This document shows positions 13,601-24,395 of a stretch of 64,000 nucleotides of DNA, in pieces (the first letter of the stretch is position 1; each line of letters begins with the position of its first letter). A program made the position numbers and the translations under genes. Below the pieces are notes generated by a model. The model saw only the letters and a program-made list of their open reading frames with translations, did no database searches and was not told the DNA's origin. The stretch comes from Penelope pileata (Eukaryota; Chordata; Aves; Galliformes; Cracidae), in assembly GCA_013396635.1 (NCBI GenBank), contig WBMW01000170.1:472896-536895 (forward strand), read 5' to 3'.

Positions 13601-15789
13601 CGTTATTTGCAAAAATAACATAAACAAAGCCATGAACTAAAAAGGAGGAGCTGAGTGTTATTCTGCTGGCGTATCTACATGTTTCTTTCTGTTGAAATGC
13701 TCTTAACTCCCAAACCAGAGAATTTTCTTTTTCTGTTTTAAAATGCATATACTCCTGAAGAAGAATTTTAAAGGAAATATTCACATCAAGATCAAGGAGA
13801 TAAACTTATTTTGAAATCTCTCTACTCACTACAGTGTGTGCAGTTTTCCGGTGGTGTTTTTGTATTCCTGAGTTATGTTTTGCAGGGTTCCTATTCCAGG
13901 TGTAGCATTGCTATTCCAGGCTATTGTGGAATACCAATCCATCTTTAATTTCCTAATTGAGTAAGTGAAATAGCCACCATCAGGTTTCATTTGTATGATA
14001 TATTGAATATATGTGATATTTTATTCTTCTTTTTTGGCATGTCTTGTTACATACATTAGGAATAAGCCAGAAAATGCAAGTTAACCTTGCAGGGTAAAAA
14101 AAGAAAATCCGTTCTTTACCTCATATTTATCATATTAGCAGTATTTAAGATTGTACACAATGCCCCCCCCTCCCCCAGTATTTCAGTCTTTTTTTTCAGT
14201 AAGCTACTAGTAAAAGTACAATTTTTTGTCCAAATCGATAAATTGGCCCAGGCATTTTTAAAATATGAATCTAAACACATAGCAAACAAGTGAAAACAAA
14301 AAGCCAGGAAATTTAGAAGTTTGCATACAGCAGGGAAGCTAAAAGCTCACAGAGTTGAAACCAGTGATGTTAAAAGGATGTTATCCCATTGACCTTCAAA
14401 AAAGTACTCATTTTAAGCTAAAACATTGATTTCTGCTGTCAGCCATTAATTGGTGAAGATGCATTCAGCTCCCTTTTGGTGCTTTGGATTAGTGAGGAGC
14501 CACTGCGAGTTCTGGGACTTTGGATAAAAATAAGTATATTTTAGCTCAGCTATGTCAGTGTGCCGATATTAAGTACAAGAACAGTTAATGTTACTCTCTC
14601 TTCCAGATATACGTTATTGTGAGTCCTCTGGCTCTCAGGCTGTGTTACTTTACTGTTTTGAATGCTGTAGTTAACACACTCCTGCTGTCTGCCTTCCGTT
14701 TTTGCTTTTACTCGCAGCATTAGTACAGGTCTTGATAAAGAAGGCAATATTTGTTGATTAGGGAGCAATATATTTGATGTTTAGTGATGTCCCAATTCAG
14801 AACAATACGTAGACGTTTTTAATTTGAATTGCATGTTTAAGTAAGACTTTGAAGCCCTTGGAGCTTAGGCATAATGCTTTCTCAGAAAACAGGAGTTTAA
14901 TGCAGTGTTTCTTGTTGTACAATCTCATTCTGCAACAAAAAAATACCTAGCAACTGCTGCTCTTCTATTATTAATCTAAGAGTGAGGGGGTTTCTCATTA
15001 ACTCTCTGGAGAAGGAATTTAAGACCCAGTCATAAAAATACTGACATGACTGAAGTTCTTCATGTCTTAACATCTGCAGGATTGTAGCCTACTGTAATAA
15101 TGAAACAGTCTCAAAACCATGTCTATAAAATCTCAATATGGCACTATATCAACACATATTCCTTATACAGCTTTGTGGCAGTCAAGTTTGAAGAGTTTCT
15201 TTATCTGCAGCATTTCTGTCTCATCTTGTGTCTGGACTTTTTTCTGCTTGTGGGCTCCCATTTGCCACATGTCTGACTGAAGCTATGGATTATTTTCACA
15301 TACATTTTGTATAGTACCTATATTCTATTTTAAGGAAAAATACACACATGCATTTTTCTTCTTTATTAATAAACTGAGTGACAATTTAAAATAAATTCTT
15401 TCAGCTGTGCAGAATGGCACACAGATGTACTAGCACATTTCAGAGTAAGTTAAATAGAGAGCAAAGTATTATGTCACCGGATGAGTAGAAGAAGAGGAGG
15501 TGATCTCTGACCACAAAAGCAAAAAAAAAAACCATTGCTAAGATCATGGCTTTGAGAAAAATGAGCCAGACTGTTTTAGTGCTTAGATAAACTATGGAAG
15601 AAACAGTAAAAGAGAGAAAAATCTTAGCAAAGGAAAAATGTGAGAGACATAAGGGTAGACTGTGGCATGAAAGAACAATAATGAAACAGGTGGAAAAAAA
15701 TAGAAAATTAGTTTGGGACATAATGCAAAATGAAAAAAAATGTATAGAAATATAACATTAACACAGTTGATATTAGGAGTTGATGCTGG
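10677..15789. other. AT-rich non-coding DNA
   Basis: No gene, RNA or repeat family is recognised. A C-rich run lies at 14163-14178. The frame at 11522-11905 plus has no recognisable domain. The minus-strand frames at 15440-16023 run into the neighbouring CR1 copy. Confidence 0.5.
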
Positions 15790-16763
15790 GTGGGTCCAAT
15801 CTTGTTCAACATCTTCATCAATGACCTTGACGAGGGGATAGTGTCCACCCTCAGCAAGTTTGCTGACGACACGAAGCTGGGAGGAGTAGCTGCCATACCA
15901 GCAGGCTGTGCTGCCGTTCAGTGAGGCCTGGACAGGCAGGAGAGTTGAGTGGGAAGAAATCAGATGGGGTTTAACAAAAGCAAGTGTAGAGTCTTGCACC
16001 TGGGGAGAAATAACTGCATGCATCAGTACAGGCGGGAGCTGACCTGCTGGAGAGGAGCTCTGCAGAGGACATGGGGGTCCTGGTGGACAACAGGTTGGCC
16101 ATGAGCCAGCAGTGTGCCCTGGTGGCCAAGAAGGCCAATGACACCTTGGGGTCCATTAATAAGAGTGTGGCCAGCAGGTCAAGGGAGGTGACACTCCCCC
16201 TCTACTCTGCCCTGCTGAGGCCTCACCTGGAGTACTGTGTCCAGTTCTGGGCTCCCCAGTTCAAAAGAGACAGGGAGCTCCTAGGAGGAGTCCAGCGGAG
16301 GGCCACGAAGGTAGCAAAGGGCCTGGAGCATCNAGGTGGCAAAGGGCCTGGAGCATCTCCCTTATGAGGACAGGCTGAGAGAGCTGGGTCTGTTCAGCCA
16401 TGAGAAAAGAAGACTGAGAGAGTATCTTATCAATGTCTATAAATATCAAAAGTGCAGGGGGCAAAGGGGCGAGGCCAGACTTTTCCGTGGTGTGTGGTGA
16501 CAGGACAAGGGGCAATGGCCGCAAACTGGAACATAGGAAGTTCCACACAAATACACATAAGAACTTCTTTACAGTGCAGGTGACAGAGCACTGGCACAGG
16601 CTGCCCAGGGAGGTTGTGGAGTCTCCTTCCCTGGAGATATTCAAGACCCGTTTGGACGCCCACCTGTGCGACCTGCTGTAGGGAACCTGCTCTGGCAGGG
16701 GGGTTGGACTCGATGATCTTTAGAGGTCCCTTCCAACCCCTGCAACTCTGTGGTTCTGTGATA
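15790..16763 (+). repeat. CR1 LINE 3' portion with end of reverse transcriptase
   Basis: This is a longer, younger-looking CR1 copy in + orientation. Around 15796-15900 it encodes the end of the reverse-transcriptase domain: FNIFINDLDEGI, then KFADDTKLGG with the catalytic F-A-D-D box at 15859-15870. It continues through the C-terminal ORF2 region (SQQCALVAKKAND near 16100; SALLRPHLEYCVQFW near 16205) into the 3' UTR. It ends in the CR1 tail 'CTGTGGTTCTGTGAT' near 16762. The copy is 5'-truncated and frame-disrupted. A single N at 16333 sits between two near-identical 24-base blocks (16309-16332 and 16334-16357), which looks like an imperfect contig join inside the repeat, not a biological duplication. 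Confidence 0.95.
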
Positions 16764-17730
16764 TCTTCACAGAAAGAGAAGGGTTGGAATGAACAATGAA
16801 TAGACATCGGTGTCTCTCACTGGAGAAAATTAATGTTTCAAGGAGATTTTCTGGGCTCTTCTGTACATAAAAATTTTTAGGACAATGTGGAGAAGAGTAT
16901 CCTTTCATCAAAAAAGCAGCAGAATTAACTGAGGAAACAGAAATCAGTAATAAGTGAAGAGATTTAGAATGCAGTCTGGAGGCAGAGAACAGTTACAGAA
17001 TCACTTCTTTGGATAAACTAGAATAATTTAGCTAGTGTCATGTCAGATTCCTAGTAGTTCTGTCACAATCACAATACAAGAAAACAAAGGTTGTTATTTC
17101 ACCATACTGTATATGTTTTTATGTGTAATTAGTGATTTCTACGTTTAAGTATGATTACAAACCATTTTTGAAGATATTAATGATACGCATGTACTATCCA
17201 AAAAATACTAGTATAATTGGCCACAGAGACTAAGCTGCTGAATAATACAAGTTATGAATAATTTAGAGGTGAAGTATAATGTCTTTGCCTAGTTGATTAG
17301 TCAGAGCAGAGTTAACTTTTGTACTATCAATAGTCGTAATTTTAAAGGACTGTAAACAAGCTTGATATTCAGGAGTAAACATTGAAAAAATTTTATCTGA
17401 TAACTTTTCTTTTAAAATTGCTTAGCTGTGAAAGTAGAGGAGACTTTTTTACTTGAAGCTTTCAAGGTTAGTAGCAGCGAAATTGAGTAGTCTCAGTAAG
17501 TCCCAGTGCTTCCCTGAGGAAGTGCTTCCCTGTCATCCCTGTACGAAGTGCCATTAATGCCCCACTTATCCTTGATTAAGGCTTTCAAAATGTTTGAAAC
17601 AAACTCTTTGCATATGGAAAACTCTTTGGAAGGCCTGCTTTTAGTATCTATATGTCTATTTCTCGCTTTCTTCCCTCATAACAATAACATACATGTTTTA
17701 TTATTTTTTCTTCTTTCCTTTTCAAAACAG
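16764..17730. other. AT-rich non-coding DNA
   Basis: No gene seen. The last 30 bases before 17731 form a strong pyrimidine tract and acceptor for the exon that follows. Confidence 0.55.
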
Positions 17731-17829
17731 AGAAAGATTTAGAGGGGAGCCGAGTTGCAAGGTGAACGCTAACCAAGTTAGAAGAGGAAAGAAGTGAAGA
17801 CTTGTCATCTTTGCAAAGAAAATGACAAG
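17731..17829 (+). ncRNA. likely exon of the let-7 host lncRNA
   Basis: A 99-base exon candidate with near-ideal boundaries. Upstream is a pyrimidine-rich run of about 30 bases ending TTTTCAAAACAG at 17730. Downstream is AAG|GTATGT, with the intron starting at 17830. The segment is purine-rich and has no long open frame through it, which fits a non-coding transcript. It is on the same strand as the let-7a-3/let-7b hairpins, about 18 kb upstream of them. The vertebrate let-7a-3/let-7b pair is known to be made from a long spliced host RNA (MIRLET7BHG in human), so assignment to that transcript is the simplest inference. Sequence alone does not prove that these exons are joined. Confidence 0.55.
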
Positions 17830-18424
17830 GTATGTATGGCAATCACGCTGGAGATTAATTTCTTGCTTCTGTGTTGGTCTTCATGGTAGATTAATTCTGG
17901 CAATAAAGTTTATAAATAGTCCTCAGAAACCTTGAAAAAGATGTTTTGAAAAGAACTTCTTTCTTCTGTTCGATTGCCAGAGTAAGCATATATCTTTATA
18001 AGTATCTTTAAGATACGTCTTTAAAGTCATTCCTGTGTTGAATTGTAGCTGTATTTCTAGAGGTAAATGGCGTTCGCATTTATGAACTGTGTTCTTGGCA
18101 GAGGCCAGTAAAAACACCCCTTTTCCCAACTCCAAAATAAAATCCTTCCAGACACTATCAATTTCTGAGGCTTTAAAGTAATCATTTCACAAGTTCATTT
18201 AAATCACTGCACTTGAACACTCAGTGCACGAGTTGTACCATTTTCTCTTTTTGTTGTCACGTAGAACCATTACAAAGAAATGTGCTGATACTTGTTTTGC
18301 ACTGTATTTAAAGTCCTTATGTTCTCCTAAGTTTGTTGTTCTGCAGATGTGTAACTTGAGGAATGCAAAATCAGCACTAGTGAAAATTCCTGTCCCTCAA
18401 ATATTCTGAGTAATGTGAATATAT
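17830..18424. other. intron-like AT-rich DNA
   Basis: Directly follows the donor at 17830. No gene or repeat family recognised. Confidence 0.5.
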
Positions 18425-18710
18425 AATATTTATACAGTGACTACCAAGAGGCTGGCACAGGGCTATATGCCACTTAAGATCTGAGGTTAAATGGTACTTC
18501 AGTGGTGCATAAAATTTGTATTGACCATCTGGCCAGCATTGAATTGAACCCATTAATGAATAAGCCTGACAGTATCACTGTGAGATAGGGAATTATGATC
18601 TCCATTTAACAAGTGATAAAACTTGAGCCCCAAAGGGCTCATGTAATCATTTCAAGTCATACAGGAAGTATATGATAGAGCTTGCAATCTAAGCCAGCTC
18701 ACCTGACCAG
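18425..18710 (-). repeat. ancient MIR-like (CORE) SINE
   Basis: The + strand reads like the reverse complement of a MIR element. It begins with an 'ATTTATACAGTGACTAC...GGCTGGCACAGGGCT' segment (about 18430-18470). It then has 'TATGATCTCCATTTAACAAGTGATAAAACTTGAG' around 18594-18630, and ends in 'TCATACAGGAAGTATATGATAGAGCTTGCA' near 18690. These correspond in order to the MIR tail, the 'fraction of bases above background' block and the core. The copy is very diverged, as expected for an amniote-age SINE. A related CORE-SINE or L2-derived 3' end cannot be separated from MIR by eye. Confidence 0.55.
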
Positions 18711-21700
18711 CCACCTTTCTTATTTGGACATGCCTGCTTTTGGTGTCCTTTTCACCATATTCTGTCAGGTGCGGAATGTGTATGGCTACAATTATGCATT
18801 CTTTATGCACAGCTTTAGCAGTCACATTCTCTTGCAGAGTAACTTAAAACACACAGAGAATGTGAACAGTGAATTATGCTTGTCCATAAAGAACAACACG
18901 ACGCACTATGCATAAGGGCCAGCATAAACATCACCAGATGGCCTTCGTAAATTGAGTAAGTTAGCGCAAAATGCCAAAAGGGAGATCTGTTATTGTGACC
19001 TCTCTTTCTTTTTTTTTTCCTTCCTGATGTTAAGATCTTTCTCTAGTACAGAGAGGAACTGCTGGTATAGAACAATTAATGCTTTTTCTTTTGTAATCTT
19101 GCTGAAGGTCTATTTGATTCCTTTAGCAAATGTCAGGTCACATGTTGGCTGCTCACATTCTGAAAATGAAGTATAAATCATCTTCTCAAGTGACTAACCG
19201 TCATTTTTCTTTGCAAAATATTTTTCTAGCTATATCTTATGTAACTCTTACAGTTGTTGACATTTGCCTAAAAGCCCTGTTCATTTGACACTCAAGATTT
19301 CAGTATAGAACTATAGACAAGAATAGAGAATTATTTTCCCTTTCCTTTTTACCTGTTTCCTTTACCATGAGTTGAAGAAAGTAATTTTATGCATTTCTGA
19401 GTCACGCTGTGGAAAGATACTTTATTTTATACATCATCAGAATTTTAAAAGGAGAAGGATAAGCCATACCATAGGTGAAAGCAAGAGTTAACATGCTTCA
19501 ACTGTAGAAAGTGGCTATTAAATTTTGATGGGATGCTATCACTGATACATCAAGTAAAATGTTGATGTGGTAATGTGTAGAGTATGGATAATGAGTTGAA
19601 TGCTACAGAAATGGCTGTTATTTTTAGTGGAAAAAAATATATAAAAATATATGATCCTCAACCAAGGACATGGGTCTGTCCGTAAGAATATATCACAGGA
19701 TGGACTTCTTATATGTGTCTTGAATTGTGTCTACAAGAGTACAGCACTATACAGCTGTATCTTGTCATAGATTAAGACTGCATATACTTGTTATATCTAA
19801 TGTTTTGTTGTGCCAGATTCCTGCTAGCTTAAGGATGATACTCTAGCATTAATAATCTGCTTTATTTCTCTTACATGCCTGCAGAAAGCTGTTGATAGGT
19901 GTTCCTGATGGATCTTTCAAATCAAACTTACCAAATGTAATAATTTCCTAGAAAAAAATAGCTACAGAATGTGGAGATGGTGTTAAACTTCTGTTGGCAC
20001 AGGCTTTGACTTGCAGCTTCCGCTGGACCCAGCTGAGAGAAGAACAAAATAATTTTGCAGGTATTTCAGATCACCACCTATGCCAATCCCACGGTTACGG
20101 GCAGTGAATTAAAGTGTTTCCAAACAGCTCTGAAAAAAACGCGTTCAAGAAATGCTGTGTTCCTTCTGACAGGATGCTACTTCTAAGTTACCAGGATGAT
20201 TTGAATTGCCAGGACTTTGGTCTCGAGAATTGATCCACTATTCCTAAAGCATCCAAGCTCAAATCTTTTAGTTAAACTTCAAACAATCTAGAGACTTTTA
20301 TAAGAGTAGGTGCAGGGAATTTTAAGACACACTGAAGAGTTTGAAGATAGGTTAGTATGTTAATATGGACATAGTCTCAATCTGTGAAAACCAGAATCTG
20401 AATTGATTGAGTATCATGTTGCTATAAAAGTGCATTACTATATGTAGGAAGTCAGATCTTGATCTAAATATCTCTGCTTTATAATGTGATACAGTATAAT
20501 AACAACACGCTCAGTGAACAGTTGAACTTCATGCAGACACGTGAGGACACTTTTCTCACTTAAAGAAAGGTGTGAAAAGTGCCTTCCTCATTCCGGTGAC
20601 TGGCTCGAAGGCCAGACTCCCTGCAGTTTAGAGCGACCTATCCTACAGACATTTTTGACATCTCATGGTCATGTTTTTGGGATTTTTAGAATTACGGTTC
20701 CCTTCTTGTCAAAGACAGATCTGGGATTCCAGTCCGTAAGACACAGATTCCCTTTATCAGTCTACATACCAATATGATTTTACCACTGAAGATTTTCAAA
20801 GCTGGTTCACAGACATTACAAATTCATACTCCTTGGTTCATAAAGGTAGGGACATAATATTTTACTGGTCTGGAAGTGAAACACAGCTGTGAATATTTTA
20901 AGACGTATAGCCTCAACAGTTGGGGCCAGATATTTAAAAGCATTCAGCATTCATTTATAACCATTCAGCTTATCTTGTAACTTTTCCAGCAAGACCGACA
21001 GGGCTGTTATTTGCCTTTGATAGTCTGACTAGTTACTGTAGCATCTAAAGAAACCAGGAGAACTGAACTTATTTTTCTGAAAATATTTGTACAAGAGGAT
21101 GAAGAAAATCTGTTGCACAGTTGTGAAATGAATCCAGCTCTGAAATTTCTGAATATTCGAAGAACCTTTGTCCCACTTTACTCTCTTCTCTGAGCTGAAG
21201 ATATATTTTTCTGAGTCCTTGGAAGACCACAGATCTCTTCTGTGCGCTCTCCTCATTAAATCTTCCTTTCTCTTGCTGCAAGCTGTAACAGAGAGGGCCT
21301 CCCAACTGTACGCTCTTGAAAATCCCCTAGTGCACATTAGACAACTGGATCATGAGCACTGAAGTCTCCAAAGGCTTCCCGGATGATCCCCTTTTAAGAT
21401 CTCAAGTAGTATCAGTTACCCCAAATTACGGATCATTGGCAGGTCTCAGAAATGTGTAAGAGCAGATCTCCTCAGTTGTTTTATACCTCAGGAGATCTGC
21501 AAAGAGGAAGATGATCAGAGTTTATGGCTTGCAGAAGAGGAGGTCAGGGGGAACGTTTCCCAGTATTCTTTTTATAAGACTTTTTTTTTAAGGAAAAATA
21601 TTTTCTCTGACAGGCCTTTGAATATGCTGTGAGTTCTGTATTTGCAAGAAGGCCTAGAGGAACATGTTTTTATTTTCTGCAAGAAGACTGCAGTCTTTAG

Positions 21701-23130
21701 CACTCTCAGTATTAAGATCGTTGGAGCTAGGGGCCTCTGCTGATGTTACTCAAATGAACTTTAATCAATCTTGAAAAAAGACATCAATAACCTGAATGAT
21801 GGCCTCTAGTGCTAGATCTTTCGTAGGAAAGTGGGCCTAGCAGTATTGATTTTCTCACGTTCAGCATTTTTTCTGATATTTTTGTCACTTCTTAGTAATG
21901 TCTATTTTAATAAAATTTAGTTTATGAACCATCTTTACCCAGCAATCTTTCTGGTTTTAAGTGGACCATTTTTTACGTTGTTCACATGTATTTTTTCCTC
22001 ATTTTGGAACAAATAAATCTTTTGTAGACGATTGTAGATTCCAAAACCAATCTAAAAACAGAAACTTACTTCCCTCTCTAGTGATGACACAGCCCTTGTC
22101 AGTCATACCAGATGGAGAAGATGAGCCGGAAAGTAGCATGGATAGTCACCAGTTTTCTTCTTTCATTTCTCTTTGCCTGTGAGGAGGCAAATTGTTTTGC
22201 ATTTTCTTGACTCAATGCAGCATTTTAAGTCCTAGACTTTATGTTTAGAAAAACTTGGAGCTAGTTTTGATAAAATAGCCTGGAGAGGTTTAGAGAATTC
22301 AGAGCCTTCTTGGGAGAACTGCAGAACTGAGAGAACTGAGAAAAAAGGGCCTTTGGGCCAGGAAATCTGGTGGGGAGTGCGCATGAACAGTTTACTACAT
22401 GTATGTGAAGAAAGGTAGGGAAAAGAAGCTGAAACCACTAATACTGCTAGTATTTTTCTAGGTTTGTGAAATATCTATGGCAGCAAAGTTCACAGGTGGC
22501 ATCTTGCATGTGGCCTGCAGCCTTCTGACCTCCTTCTGAAAGGTGGCCCTGTGGTTTGATAGGTTGGCTCTCCATGATTAAGTTGTTATTGAGCAGACCA
22601 CTAACGCTTCTCGTCAGCCCTATTGCTGTACCTTTATAGGGACTGCTAAATGGTGTGGTATGTACCACAGAGTCAACAGTCCGGAGGAAAGTGTTGTCAA
22701 AGAGTGAGAGAGGGTTAACCACAAAATATTTACCTTTTTAGTACGCGCTGAAAAAAAAAAAGTAGCTGAGAACGGTATTTTCCTTTTGCACTCTTTGTGC
22801 ATTGCAGTTTTACATTGGCTGCAAAAAAGTTTCTGTATAGTGTGGATTTTCTAAAGCAGATAGCAAACAATGATTAACCATTTCCTTCCAACTGCTCTTT
22901 AATGAGCAGAAACCAAGTTGAACCAGTTACTCATATTGAATTAAGCTTAAAAAAAAATCACAGTTACAAGCATAGATGTGCTCATCTAATATAAACTTTC
23001 CAATAATAGTGCAATTGGGGTTGGATGTCTTCTTTCGAGCTTATTTCTAGTGGCAGAGAATATAATCAAGTAAATGACAGTAAAATATGATTATAGTTCT
23101 TAATTGAATTTTAAATTATTCCATTATTAA
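18711..23130. other. AT-rich non-coding DNA, probably intronic
   Basis: No gene, RNA or recognisable repeat. The frames at 20541-20777, 21029-21337 and 21961-22182 have neither motifs nor paired splice sites around them. Confidence 0.5.
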
Positions 23131-23187
23131 GTGAAATACTGGTGTACACAAGGTACAAAGTGAAATACTGGTGTACACAAGTACAAA
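23131..23187. repeat. two-copy tandem duplication, 28-29 bp
   Basis: The unit starting GTGAAATACTGGTGTACACA occurs at 23131-23159 and again immediately at 23160-23187. The copies differ only by one G in 'AAGGTAC' versus 'AAGTAC'. This is a recent local duplication with no evident function. Confidence 0.9.
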
Positions 23188-23224
23188 CTACATGCATTTA
23201 CTAGCTTGTCCTAACCACAGTTTC

Positions 23225-23312
23225 ACAGAATTGTAGAATCACAGAATCCTTAGAGTTGGAAGGGACCTTCAAAGGTCATCTAGTCCGACTCCCCTGCAAT
23301 GTACAGGGACAT
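23225..23312 (-). repeat. CR1 3' end fragment
   Basis: On + it reads 'AGAATCACAGAATCCTTAGAGTTGGAAGGGACCTT', then the 'AGGTCATCTAGTC' block. This is the reverse complement of the CR1 3' terminus, so the fragment lies on the minus strand. It is a short 5'-truncated insertion. Confidence 0.85.
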
Positions 23313-23394
23313 TTACAGTTTCTTGTATGCTGCTGTTGAGACTTACTATCTTGTCATAAACTGAAGCTTATGTAAGATTGGAGTGGAATCACTG

Positions 23395-23476
23395 ACAGTA
23401 CCATCAAGGATTTGGGGGTGTTGGAGCTAGATGATCTTTAATGTCCCTTCCAGCCTAAGATGTTCTATGATTTTAA
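23395..23476 (+). repeat. CR1 3' end fragment
   Basis: A short + oriented fragment, with 'TTGGAGCTAGATGATCTTTAATGTCCCTTCCAGCC' followed by 'GTTCTATGATTTT', which is the CR1 tail. It lies head-to-tail opposite the minus-strand fragment about 90 bases upstream. Confidence 0.85.
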
Positions 23477-23669
23477 ATGCATACTATTAAGAGCTAAGGT
23501 AGTAGGATGCACATTTTCTATACGTTCACATTCCTAAGCTGTTTCACCCTTGGTACTTAAAGGCCAAGGGAGGCCTAGGATAAATGTGCTTTCAAATTAA
23601 AACAAAAACAAAACAATAAAAAATCCTTATTGATAATTTGAGAAGTAGTGCATATCCCGTCATCAGTGA

Positions 23670-24395
23670 GATGATAATGATACAGGCTGGGGGCCAGCTG
23701 TGTAGGAAGCAGCTCTGTAGAAAAGGATCTGAGGATCTTGATACACAAAGTGAACATCAGGTAGCCATGTGCCCTTCCAGCAGAGCCAACTTGCATCCAG
23801 AGCTGCATTAGCAAGGCTAAAGGCAGCAGCTCTAGAGAAGTGGTCCTCTCCTTCTAGCACTTGTGAGACTCTGTTTGTAGTACTGTGTCCAGTTTGGGGC
23901 TCCTTAGTACACGATGACAAACAATGACAAACACCGTGCTAGCACAAGTCCAGTGGAAGGCCACCAGACTGGCCAGGACTGGAGCACATGGTGAGCAAGG
24001 AGGGGCTGAGAGAGCTGAGTCTGCCCAACTGAAGAATGGCAAAAGGGTGACCTCATTGCTGTCTACAACTACCTGGTTGATGTCAGGGTAAGGAAAAGAT
24101 GGAGCCAGGCTCTTCTGAAAGGTACCACAGAAATAGAATGAGGACTAATGGACACAGGTTGGAACATGAAAAATTCCTGTAAGATATATGGAAAAGTTTT
24201 TTACTGAAGAGTGATCGAACAGTGGGACAAATGCTCAGTCTGCCTATGAGATCTCCATCCTTAGAGGTGTCCAGGACTCAGCTGGATACAGACTTTATCA
24301 ACCTGATCTCATAAGACCTGCTTTGCGCAGGAGGCCAGATGTTTCCAGAGGTCCTTCCAAGCTACATTATTCTATGGTTCTTGGATTCTGTAATG
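23670..24395 (+). repeat. older CR1 LINE 3' portion
   Basis: A diverged + oriented CR1 copy. Recognisable blocks in order are a 'CTAGCACTTGTGAGACTCTGTTTGTAGTACTGTGTCCAG' region (about 23855-23895), 'CAGTGGAAGGCCACCAGACTGG' (about 23950), 'GAGGGGCTGAGAGAGCTGAG', 'TGGACACAGGTTGGAACATG', 'GAGGTGTCCAGGACTCAGCTGGA' and the end 'TTCTATGGTTCTTGGATTCTGTAATGA'. Many substitutions and small deletions place it among the older CR1 insertions. The minus-strand frames at 23575-24042 are artefacts of this repeat. Confidence 0.9.
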
